DNA of 64,000 nucleotides. It comes from Mariniblastus sp. (GTDB lineage Bacteria; Planctomycetota; Planctomycetia; Pirellulales; Pirellulaceae). Position numbers and translations under genes: made by a program. Location of the stretch: positions 15,274 to 79,273 of the forward strand of contig WTFU01000063.1 of assembly GCA_011523945.1 (NCBI GenBank), given 5' to 3'. Each line of letters begins with the position of its first letter. The stretch's first letter is position 1. Shown piece by piece: positions 28,114 to 35,815 of this stretch. Under the pieces are notes generated by a model. The model ran no database searches. It saw nothing but the letters and a program-made list of their open reading frames with translations, and had not been told where the DNA came from.

Positions 28114-29301
28114 ATGCGAGTTTGTTTGTTAGGTGCGGGACTAATCGGCATGTTCTATACGGTGTCGCTGCACGGTAAACGCGGACGAGATCGTGTATCG
28201 GTGGTTTATTCAAGGACTCAAAAGTCTGCCGACCAGTTTGCAAAGCAGTGGGAAATTCCCGTAGCCACTAACGACATGAAGGCAGCAATTGAACGCGACG
28301 ACATAGATATCGTGATTGTGGCGCTACCCAATCACCTTCATAAATCAGCGGTTCTTGCTGCTGCCGCGGCAGGTAAACCGGTGCTGTGTACGAAACCTCT
28401 CGGACGCAACGCAGCCGAAGCACAAGAGATGATGGAATCGGTTGAGGCGGCGGGTATCTTCGCTGGATATCTCGAAGATTTGGTTTATACACCAAAAACT
28501 CTTAAAGCGCTGAAGTCCGTTCGTCGTGGCGCGATTGGCGATGTGTTGTGGGTTCGGTCGCGTGAAACGCATCCAGGTCCGCACAGCGATTGGTTTTGGA
28601 ATCAGGAAATGTCAGGCGGCGGAGCGATTATCGATATGGGTTGCCATTGTATTGAAATCGCCCGTAATTTTATTGGAAAAGACATTCGACCAGTGGAAGT
28701 CGTATGCTGGGCGGATACCCAGGTTCATCCAATAGAAACAGAAGACCATGCCATTGGTATGGTTCGTTATGAAAATGGCGCGATTGGCCAATTTGAAGTC
28801 AGCTGGGCGTTCCGCGGAGGAATGGATCTCCGCGATGAAGTTGCAGGTACAGAAGGCACGATTTGGTTGAACCATTGGCTGCGAACTGGAATGGAAATGT
28901 TCTCCGCCGGCGGCGAGGCGGAGTACGTGGCAGAAAAAGCCGAATCGTCAAAGGGTTGGCTTTTCCCGGTCGGGGATGAACCAAGTGCATTAGGTTACGT
29001 CGATATGTTTACCGACGTACTCGATGCGCTGGAACAGGGCAGGGAACCATCAGAAACATTTTACGACGGTTACGTGGTCAATGCGATCATGGATGCTGCC
29101 TATCAGTCGGTAAATTCAAAACGATGGGAGACGATCGAATTGCCGGTTTGGCGAGGTCGCGAAAAAGCCGATCACATTTCAGTGCGTCGAGATTTTGATG
29201 ATGAACACCATCTGGTAAAACAAGAGCGAATGCCCGATGGTTCTACAAAAGTCATTTTGAAAAATAAAACGACCGGAGAAATTAGTCAGAAAATTATCTA
29301 G
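28114..29301 (+). CDS. Gfo/Idh/MocA-family oxidoreductase
   Basis: An NAD(P)-dependent sugar dehydrogenase-like enzyme of 395 residues. The Rossmann start is [17 protein letters not shown], followed by [22 protein letters not shown] (in part) and [15 protein letters not shown], in which Thr-Lys-Pro replaces the usual Glu-Lys-Pro. The second domain has [20 protein letters not shown], the typical G(G)xxxDxGxH motif. The last 50 residues are polar and extra. GGAG six bases before the ATG is a good ribosome-binding site. The substrate cannot be told; a polyol or keto-sugar is likely for the family. Confidence 0.9.
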   Translation: MRVCLLGAGLIGMFYTVSLHGKRGRDRVSVVYSRTQKSADQFAKQWEIPVATNDMKAAIERDDIDIVIVALPNHLHKSAVLAAAAAGKPVLCTKPLGRNAAEAQEMMESVEAAGIFAGYLEDLVYTPKTLKALKSVRRGAIGDVLWVRSRETHPGPHSDWFWNQEMSGGGAIIDMGCHCIEIARNFIGKDIRPVEVVCWADTQVHPIETEDHAIGMVRYENGAIGQFEVSWAFRGGMDLRDEVAGTEGTIWLNHWLRTGMEMFSAGGEAEYVAEKAESSKGWLFPVGDEPSALGYVDMFTDVLDALEQGREPSETFYDGYVVNAIMDAAYQSVNSKRWETIELPVWRGREKADHISVRRDFDDEHHLVKQERMPDGSTKVILKNKTTGEISQKII

Positions 29302-29320
29302 TGATTTCGTTGGTGGTTAT

Positions 29321-30091
29321 TTAATGTAGTTCCAATAGGTCACTGACATCGTATCGACTCGCCACGTGCACTGGAAAATCATGTCCCAAGATTTCGCGGT
29401 GAGTTTCCCGAGCACGGCTCGGTTCATTATTCTCTTCGGAAAGATGACAAAGGCACGCCCACTGAAGCCGTTCAGTCCTTGTTTGTTTTAACAACATCGC
29501 TGAATCTTTGTTGGAGAGATGTCCTCCATCTCCACTGATTCGTGATTTTAAATGCTCCGGATAGGGACTGTTTTCAAGCATCTCGACATCGTAATTACTC
29601 TCGATGATTACGGCGTCCAGCGATTTTAAAACATCTCGCAACCCATCAAATGCATGCCCCAAGTCAGTTAAAATACCGACTCGATGTCTCTGATCTTCGA
29701 CAACAAACGCGACGCTATCAACACTGTCATGCGGCGTAGGAATTGAGTGAACCGTAACAGATCCAAACGACTGAGAATTTCCGGCCGTGAACAGACGGAT
29801 GCGATCGAGTTTACCGACTTTTTGATTACGTTGAACAGCATCTAGCGTCGGACGGGTAATATAAACAGGCATTCCAAATTTTCGCTGGAAAACGCCAACC
29901 GCACGAGTATGGTCGCTATGGTCATGAGAAATAAAAAGTGCATCAACGTCGCGAATATCTCGGTTGTGGTGAGCGAGTCTTATTTCGGCTTGTTTCCCGC
30001 TGATGCCAGCGTCAAAGAGAAGCTTGATGTCTCCTGATTCGACGTAAAAACAATTTCCGTTGCTGCCGGACTGAAGAGATACTACTTTCAT
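29321..30091 (-). CDS. Metallo-beta-lactamase fold hydrolase, WalJ/YycJ-like
   Basis: A 256-residue protein (numbering from ATG at 30091; a TTG three codons upstream was rejected). The MBL motif is SHDHSDH with His56, His58, Asp60 and His61, followed by a second His in PTPHDS, an Asp in LTDLGHA and a late His in VHVAS. The start KVVSLQSGSNGNCFYVES is typical of the YycJ/WalJ group, which are predicted 5'-3' DNA exonuclease-like hydrolases linked to DNA-repair coordination. GGAA lies just before the ATG. In Firmicutes walJ is in the walRK operon; no two-component genes are here. Confidence 0.88.
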   Translation of the reverse strand: MKVVSLQSGSNGNCFYVESGDIKLLFDAGISGKQAEIRLAHHNRDIRDVDALFISHDHSDHTRAVGVFQRKFGMPVYITRPTLDAVQRNQKVGKLDRIRLFTAGNSQSFGSVTVHSIPTPHDSVDSVAFVVEDQRHRVGILTDLGHAFDGLRDVLKSLDAVIIESNYDVEMLENSPYPEHLKSRISGDGGHLSNKDSAMLLKQTRTERLQWACLCHLSEENNEPSRARETHREILGHDFPVHVASRYDVSDLLELH

Positions 30092-30337
30092 GGATTCCAA
30101 TTTTAGAGTGACAATTAAGTTTGGCTAGACGACGGCTTTGGAAACTTGTTGTATGTGAAGTAAATGACGAACTAAACTCGCTGGCGCATTAGTTCCGTCT
30201 ATTGAGGCTTAGGCGAAGAATTTATTATCTAAAAAAGGGCAGGGTAACAGTGCGAAAAAAGCTAAACTTAACTTCCTGAATAAAAGTCATTCTTTTGCGA
30301 CTTCGGCAGCACTTACACTTCGCGGGCTGAGGGTCAG

Positions 30338-31138
30338 TTGACCAAAAAAAACGACAGTTATCAAAATACAGAATTATCAGACAACCAACGCCAAGGATTT
30401 GATCCCCGGATTGTTGTGTCGATTGTAATTCCGTTTTTCAATGAATCTCAAACGCTTGAGACGTTGGTGAGTCGCGTTGTCGATAATCCATTCTCCAAAG
30501 AAATCGTTCTGGTGGATGATGGTAGCACTGATGATTCACTTACCATAGCCCGGCGTCTTGCTGCTCAGTACGCGACCCGCACCGATCGTTTTCATAATCG
30601 GTTGATTGTAAAAGTACATAAAAAGAACACAGGAAAGGGCGCCGCGCTAAAGACCGGTTTGTTGAGTGTTAGTGGAGAAGTGGTTGTCTTGCAGGATGCG
30701 GATCTGGAATATCATCCTGAAGAAATACCCCAACTCATTCAGCCGATTATTGATGATGTATCGGATGTGGTGTACGGGAGTCGATTTATCAATCGTGGTT
30801 CGAATCAATCACGCAAACAGTCCTCTGGCTATCGATCCAATTACATTGCCAATCATGTCATTACTCGTTTCTCAAATCTGTTAACAGGTTTAAACCTTAC
30901 CGATATTGAAACGGGTTATAAGGTCTTTACTCGGGAAGTAGCTCAGAACCTCGCCCCTGCATTAGTGAGTCGTAGTTTTGCCGTCGAGCCAGAAATCACG
31001 GCAAGAGTAGCCAAACAAAAGGTTCGGGTAGTTGAAGTACCGATCAGCTATTCCAGTCGAACGTATCAAGAGGGAAAGAAGATCGGCTGGTGGGACGGGG
31101 TCAAAGCACTACTCACAATTCTTCGGTTTGCAGTCTAA
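30338..31138 (+). CDS. GT2 family glycosyltransferase, DPM1-like
   Basis: A 266-residue soluble GT-A enzyme with SIVIPFFNESQTLETLV, VLVDDGSTDDS, GKGAALKTGLL and LQDADLEYHPEE, closest to dolichyl-phosphate mannosyltransferase-like proteins. The end GYKVFTRE with the EVPISYSSRTYQEGKKIGW motif is usual for this group. Unlike the 5.1-6.3 kb enzyme it has no C-terminal membrane helices. The start is TTG at 30338 with TGAGGGT four bases upstream; no better ATG exists before the conserved core. The product should be a lipid-linked sugar for cell-envelope glycans. Its stop lies 2 bp from the convergent pheA end. Confidence 0.88.
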   Translation: MTKKNDSYQNTELSDNQRQGFDPRIVVSIVIPFFNESQTLETLVSRVVDNPFSKEIVLVDDGSTDDSLTIARRLAAQYATRTDRFHNRLIVKVHKKNTGKGAALKTGLLSVSGEVVVLQDADLEYHPEEIPQLIQPIIDDVSDVVYGSRFINRGSNQSRKQSSGYRSNYIANHVITRFSNLLTGLNLTDIETGYKVFTREVAQNLAPALVSRSFAVEPEITARVAKQKVRVVEVPISYSSRTYQEGKKIGWWDGVKALLTILRFAV

Positions 31139-31140
31139 GC

Positions 31141-33369
31141 CTACAGAACTCTTTGGCTGGCCGGAAAACTGCCTAGAACAGTTAAGTTCTTACAATGAGC
31201 TCGAGCCTCACCGATGATTTGAGCGATTGCTGAATTAGTACGATGTCCTTCAATATCAATAAAGAACGTGTAATCCCAGTTTTCCTCTCGACTGGGTCTT
31301 TTTTCCAGGTGGGTGAGGTTGATTGAGTTTCGTTTGAACACTTCCAGAACATCCATTAGCGCCCCCGATCGATCGGCTGTGGTAAACATGATGGAAGTTT
31401 TATCGTTACCGGAAATTAGTGTCTTGCTCTTCGATAGAATTAAAAATCGAGTCATGTTACTCTGCCGATCTTCAATGGCTTCGAACAGTGGACGAAGGCC
31501 GTAGATCTCGCCGGCCAGAGAAGAACCGATTGCCGCAACTCCACAGTCAGGATCGTTGTCGATGTCGTTTTTTGCTTTCATGGTTGCCAGAGCTGTACTC
31601 TCAGTAGGTACGCGTATGGCTTGCGGATATTGAGTGCTTAGCCAATTTCGACATTGCTCAAAAACTTCTGGTTTTGAATATATTTTCTTGACTTGTTCCG
31701 GTTTGCAATTGGCAAGAAGACAGAATCGAATTTGAAACTTAACTTCACCGTAAATATTAAGTTGATCGTGAAGGTCGATGAATGAGTCGAGTGTTTCGTT
31801 GATTCCTCCGACGGAACTGTTCTCGACAGGCACCAATCCATAGTCGATTTCGCCATTTACGACCTGTTGAAAGACAGTACGAATTTCACGTGCGGGAATA
31901 AAATTAACGCTAGATCCAAAATGGCGAACGGCAGCTAAGTGTGAAAATTCTCCTTCAGGCCCTAGGAAACCAATGCTGAGTGGTTTTTCGATTGCAAAAC
32001 TACCGCTCATTAATTCGCGATAAATGGATTCAAAAGTTTTATCAGTTAATGGCCCACTATTCAGAGACTTTATTTTATTGAGGACAGCGTGTTCGCGGTG
32101 GGGTGCATAAATTGGAACATCGGATTTTCTTTTGAAGTCGCCAATTTTCACCACCAAGTTAGCCCGTTCGTTCACCAGATCTACAACCCGTTGATCCATC
32201 GTTTCAAGGGCAGGTTCTAGCTCATCCAGTGAAGAATACTTGTTCGAGATTATTTCTTTTTGATAACGGTAGTTCTCGTCATAAACTGGAAAACTTCCAA
32301 GGACATGAAGGCTCTTGCAGTGCGCTCGGACTTCACCAAGTATTTCGGCAATTTTTCCATCATTGGCATGCCCAAGAATATCAACAAAGAAAGTGTAGTC
32401 ACTTCCAACTTCGCGACCGGGCCTTTTTTCAATGTGGCTAAGATTAATATTGTATCGCTTGAAAACAGAAAGAATGTCTACCAAGGAACCCGGTCGGTCT
32501 GAACAAGTAAACATTAATGACGCTTTGTCTTTGCCGGTAATTTCAGTTTCGCGTTTCGACAAAATTAGAAATCGAGTGATGTTGTTATTGCAATCTTCGA
32601 TCCCATCAAACAGCGTATTCAGGTCATAGAGTTCTCCGGCTTTACTCGAGCCTACGGCTACAACGCCATCCGATGGATTGGCGAGATAGGCGATTTCAGC
32701 AGCGCTGGCGGTGCTTTGAGCTGGGATTTGCTGAGCGTTTGGATATTTTTCAGAAAGCCACTGTCGGCACTGTGCCAACGCCTCTCCTTTAGAGTAAATC
32801 ACCTTAACGTTGTCGGGATCGCATTTTCCTAACAGGGAAAATTGAATCGCTAATCGAATTTCGCCGTAAATTGTCAAGCGGCCCTGATAATCTGAAAATG
32901 AATCGAGGGTTTCGATAATCGCGCCGCCGGTGCTGTTTTCAATTGGAACCAGTCCATAATCGACATGCCCTCGAGCAACTTCTTCAAACACACCTTCGAG
33001 GGCCCGTAGGTTTTCGTAATCGACTGTCGGCCCGAAAAATTTAGAGGCCGCAAGGTGGCTGAACGTTCCTTGAGGGCCAAGGTAGCCAACTCTGGTTGGC
33101 CGACCTAGGACGAAAGCACCGTTGAGAATTTCTCGATAGGCTCCTTCAAGCGCCGAATCGGGGATCGGACCTTGGTTTTTAGCAATTACATTACGGACGG
33201 CTTGAACTTCCGAATGCTGATCAATTCCACGGGAGCCTGTCTCTGTCCGATAGATACGAGTTTGTTCGACCGCCAGTTTTGACCGATCGTTAATCGCTTG
33301 AACCAGCCGCTGATCAACTTCGTCGATAGCGGTTCGCAACTGCAGTAGTGTTTTATCGGTCGCAGACAT
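31141..33369 (-). CDS. pheA: Tandemly duplicated chorismate mutase-prephenate dehydratase
   Basis: A bifunctional P-protein makes phenylpyruvate from chorismate. A normal one is about 360-390 residues; this single 742-residue frame holds two full copies. Copy 1: mutase 6-88, dehydratase 93-272, ACT 283-360. Copy 2: mutase 380-462, dehydratase 465-646, ACT 657-735. Both dehydratases keep the TRF motif (Thr265, Thr640) and GLVP(I/V)ENS. The mutase domain of copy 2 keeps Lys413, Arg425 and Glu426 at the places of E. coli Lys39, Arg51 and Glu52, but copy 1 has Tyr40 and Gln51-His52 there and is probably inactive. Copy 1 dehydratase keeps GPQGTFSHLAA while copy 2 has GPEGEFSHLAA, losing the Thr. 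The ACT cores (SLVDIL/EKRP and ALMDVL/EKRP) both suggest phenylalanine sensing. The halves differ throughout, so this is an old duplication. Confidence 0.93.
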   Translation of the reverse strand: MSATDKTLLQLRTAIDEVDQRLVQAINDRSKLAVEQTRIYRTETGSRGIDQHSEVQAVRNVIAKNQGPIPDSALEGAYREILNGAFVLGRPTRVGYLGPQGTFSHLAASKFFGPTVDYENLRALEGVFEEVARGHVDYGLVPIENSTGGAIIETLDSFSDYQGRLTIYGEIRLAIQFSLLGKCDPDNVKVIYSKGEALAQCRQWLSEKYPNAQQIPAQSTASAAEIAYLANPSDGVVAVGSSKAGELYDLNTLFDGIEDCNNNITRFLILSKRETEITGKDKASLMFTCSDRPGSLVDILSVFKRYNINLSHIEKRPGREVGSDYTFFVDILGHANDGKIAEILGEVRAHCKSLHVLGSFPVYDENYRYQKEIISNKYSSLDELEPALETMDQRVVDLVNERANLVVKIGDFKRKSDVPIYAPHREHAVLNKIKSLNSGPLTDKTFESIYRELMSGSFAIEKPLSIGFLGPEGEFSHLAAVRHFGSSVNFIPAREIRTVFQQVVNGEIDYGLVPVENSSVGGINETLDSFIDLHDQLNIYGEVKFQIRFCLLANCKPEQVKKIYSKPEVFEQCRNWLSTQYPQAIRVPTESTALATMKAKNDIDNDPDCGVAAIGSSLAGEIYGLRPLFEAIEDRQSNMTRFLILSKSKTLISGNDKTSIMFTTADRSGALMDVLEVFKRNSINLTHLEKRPSREENWDYTFFIDIEGHRTNSAIAQIIGEARAHCKNLTVLGSFPASQRVL

Positions 33370-33478
33370 AGATTTATTGATGGTACTGAACGTCGTTAGG
33401 GCTATATGTAATAACCCGTTAGTCTAATGTGGATTGCAGGCAGAACCAATCCAGATCGAACATTACGAATCTGTTATT

Positions 33479-33539
33479 CCAGTCGTTTCCTTTTTGGCTA
33501 TCGCGTCGGATTACCGCGATTGCGGAAACGCTAGACTGG
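33479..33539 (-). promoter_or_regulatory. Three-helix stem-loop in the amt-pheA gap
   Basis: Three nested perfect helices are visible: CCAGTC (33479-33484) with GACTGG (33534-33539); GTTTCC (33485-33490) with GGAAAC (33524-33529); ATCGCG (33500-33505) with CGCGAT (33515-33520) around a nine-base loop. A four-base bulge and an asymmetric internal loop separate them. In the minus direction it lies downstream of amt and 110 bp before the pheA ATG. No T-run follows, so it may be a leader structure, an RNA-stabilising 3' end or a DNA site; function unknown. Confidence 0.5.
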
Positions 33540-33567
33540 CAGATTGATTACCAACAAGGCAGAAAGG

Positions 33568-35010
33568 TTAGAGAAAAATATAACCTTCTTCCCCGTGCTG
33601 CGTGACATCGAGGCCGCGTTGCTCTTCTTCCGGCGTTACTCGCAGTCCGATTGTTACGTTCAGAATGGTCAAAAGAATGATAGACCCGACGATGGCGAGA
33701 CCGGCGGCCGCCAAAATACTGACCAGTTGATTGATCAGCTGGGCGTAATTCGTAAAGCCACTTTCAATCAAACCCATGCGGTCTCCTTCTAATTCGCCAG
33801 TGATAGAACGACTGGCAAACACTCCGGTCAAAATTGCTCCAACCGCCCCGCCTACCCCGTGAACGCCGAAAGCGTCGAGTGCGTCATCATATTGAAACCT
33901 TTTCTTAAGCGAAGTGCAGGCAAAGAAACAAACAATACCGGCGACGAATCCAAGGACAATTCCCCCCATCGCAGTGACGGATCCGCAGGCCGGTGTGATA
34001 CAAACCAATCCGGCAACAGCACCAGAACACGCGCCCAGGACAGTTGCTTTACCGCGTAGCAGCCATTCCGCACCTGCCCACGCAATCACCCCTGCGGCTG
34101 CTGCGAAGTGAGTTGAAACGAAAGCGTTTACCGCACCAGTTCCCGCGGAAAGCGAACTTCCAGCATTGAATCCAAACCAACCAACCCAGAGAAGCGCTGT
34201 TCCGATGCACGTATAAGTTAGGTTGTGAGGCGGCATTTGATCTTTTCTGTACCCGATTCGCGAGCCGACGAAAATGGCGCAGACCAGCGCAGACACGCCC
34301 GAACTAATATGCACAACAGTCCCGCCTGCGAAGTCGAGCGCTGGAAATTTTGCTTCCGCATTCCACTCGCACAACCAACCGGCGTCACTCCATACCCAGT
34401 GACAGATCGGGCAGTAAATTAGTAAACCCCAAAGAACCATGAAAATACACATGGTAGAAAATTTCAGTCGTTCGGCAAAAGCTCCACAAATCAGCGCTGG
34501 AGTGATGATAAAGAACATGCCCTGGAAACACATGAAAATCGAAGTGGGCAAAGTTCCTGTCGCAGGCGTTACAATTTCGCCATCAACGAAAGAGGGTGTG
34601 ACACCGGCCAAAAAAATGTGATCGAAGTTACCGAAATACGGATTCGTCCCTCCGAATGCTAAACTATATCCGACAGCAGCCCAGACAATTGACATTAATC
34701 CCATCAAGAAAATACACTGCATCATTACGCTCAGAATATTTTTCTTGCGGACGAGTCCACCATAAAACAGGGCTAAACCCGGCGCGGTCATCATCAACAC
34801 CAAAGCTGAACAAACCAGCATCCATGCTATGTCAGCGGGAACGAACTCGGCGGGTGCTTCGGCATCAATCGACTCTTCACCGGGGCTATCCACTGAGCTA
34901 ACTGGACTGGCTGGGTTGGTCGCCAATTCTTGAGCACTTAGAACGTGGCCGTTTTGCGTGCCAATGATTAAGGCTGTCAGCACTAAAATTGAGCGAATGA
35001 TTACGCCCAT
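33568..35010 (-). CDS. amt: Ammonium transporter, Amt family
   Basis: A 480-residue trimeric ammonium channel of the inner membrane with 11 core helices. A cleavable signal peptide (about 1-26, ending LSAQ) and an acidic periplasmic stretch precede the first helix DIAWMLVCSALVLMMTAPGL. Family signs are GLALFYGGLVRKKN, the twin-His pore (His in GGTVVHISSG and His in DAFGVHGVGGAVGAILTG) and LWVGWFGFNAGSSL. GAGGAG seven bases before the ATG is a strong ribosome-binding site. No glnK or glnB lies next to it, unlike the common amt-glnK pair, so PII control would come from elsewhere. The next gene in the same direction is pheA, 198 bp away. Confidence 0.95.
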   Translation of the reverse strand: MGVIIRSILVLTALIIGTQNGHVLSAQELATNPASPVSSVDSPGEESIDAEAPAEFVPADIAWMLVCSALVLMMTAPGLALFYGGLVRKKNILSVMMQCIFLMGLMSIVWAAVGYSLAFGGTNPYFGNFDHIFLAGVTPSFVDGEIVTPATGTLPTSIFMCFQGMFFIITPALICGAFAERLKFSTMCIFMVLWGLLIYCPICHWVWSDAGWLCEWNAEAKFPALDFAGGTVVHISSGVSALVCAIFVGSRIGYRKDQMPPHNLTYTCIGTALLWVGWFGFNAGSSLSAGTGAVNAFVSTHFAAAAGVIAWAGAEWLLRGKATVLGACSGAVAGLVCITPACGSVTAMGGIVLGFVAGIVCFFACTSLKKRFQYDDALDAFGVHGVGGAVGAILTGVFASRSITGELEGDRMGLIESGFTNYAQLINQLVSILAAAGLAIVGSIILLTILNVTIGLRVTPEEEQRGLDVTQHGEEGYIFL

Positions 35011-35253
35011 GACACAACTCCTCTGATAATTTCCAAGCCGGTAGCCAGATACTTTTCAGAGGCCATCGAGCTTTAATTTAAAAACGATTCTTAATCTAGC
35101 GAAATCTAAAACGCACCAACATCTAACCTTGGGATGCCCTGAATGTCAACTCGCTCGAAGCGTTGATCGAAAGTTGCCGCGCATTTTTTACGCCCAGCCT
35201 CGCGGATGAAAATGAGGGTGGAAATAATCACCCGCAACAGGCGTTAATGGCGT

Positions 35254-35778
35254 TCACTCTTGGGTCAGAAAAAACTCAACGGCGCGGCGATTAGACTCAA
35301 ACGCAAATTGGTCAAGTATTTCTAGTGAAGGCCGAGCTATGTGAAATGCCTCAACCTCGCCCGGTTGAGCTTTTAGTGAGTTAAATGAATCAACTCGGCA
35401 CTCAAAAAAAACGTCCAGTACGTCAATTGTAATGCCCCGGTAAGTGTATTGATTGGGAAACGAACATAGATATTTCCTGTGGGTAACTTTAAGTGATGTT
35501 TCTTCCATCACTTCCCTGAGGAGAGATTTTTCGAGAGGCTCGCCGGGATCTACAAATCCACCCGGTAAACCAAATTTTCCTTTTCCAGGCTCACGCCCGC
35601 GTACCAAAAATAATAATTCATGATTTGAATTAACGACAATGCCGCCAACGGCAGCGACCGGACTGAAATAAAATACGAAATTGCAATCATCGCATGTAAA
35701 GGGAGAGGTTCCGGTTTTCGGAGGCTCAACGCCGCATCGAGGGCAAATCTGAAATGCTTCGGCAATGTGCTGGGTCAT
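35254..35778 (-). CDS. Nudix hydrolase with N-terminal zinc ribbon
   Basis: A 174-residue protein. Residues 10-34 form a zinc ribbon (Cys12, Cys15, Cys29, Cys32 in ICPRCG and TCDDCNF). The Nudix box runs from Gly74: GGFVDPGEPLEKSLLREVME, with Glu80, Arg88, Glu89, Glu92 and Glu93; the usual Gly near its end is Ser95, the one substitution. This layout is shared with NAD- and ADP-ribose-type pyrophosphatases, but the NudC SQPWPFPxS motif is missing, so substrate is open. A GGGTG-loop-CACCC hairpin (35216-35233) past the stop, followed on the minus strand by a short T-rich tract, may be a weak terminator. Confidence 0.85.
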   Translation of the reverse strand: MTQHIAEAFQICPRCGVEPPKTGTSPFTCDDCNFVFYFSPVAAVGGIVVNSNHELLFLVRGREPGKGKFGLPGGFVDPGEPLEKSLLREVMEETSLKVTHRKYLCSFPNQYTYRGITIDVLDVFFECRVDSFNSLKAQPGEVEAFHIARPSLEILDQFAFESNRRAVEFFLTQE

Positions 35779-35815
35779 TGTGCAAGGTGTTTCTTATTCG
35801 AAGTGCGAATCGGCT

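Noticed and set aside
30798..30812. TTCGAATC resembling a tRNA T-loop
   Set aside because: It is inside the GT2 coding sequence and no acceptor, D or anticodon stems can be drawn around it.
31141..33369. Assembly artefact joining two copies of pheA
   Set aside because: The two halves differ in sequence throughout, in length of linkers and in active-site residues; a collapsed or duplicated contig would give near-identical halves.
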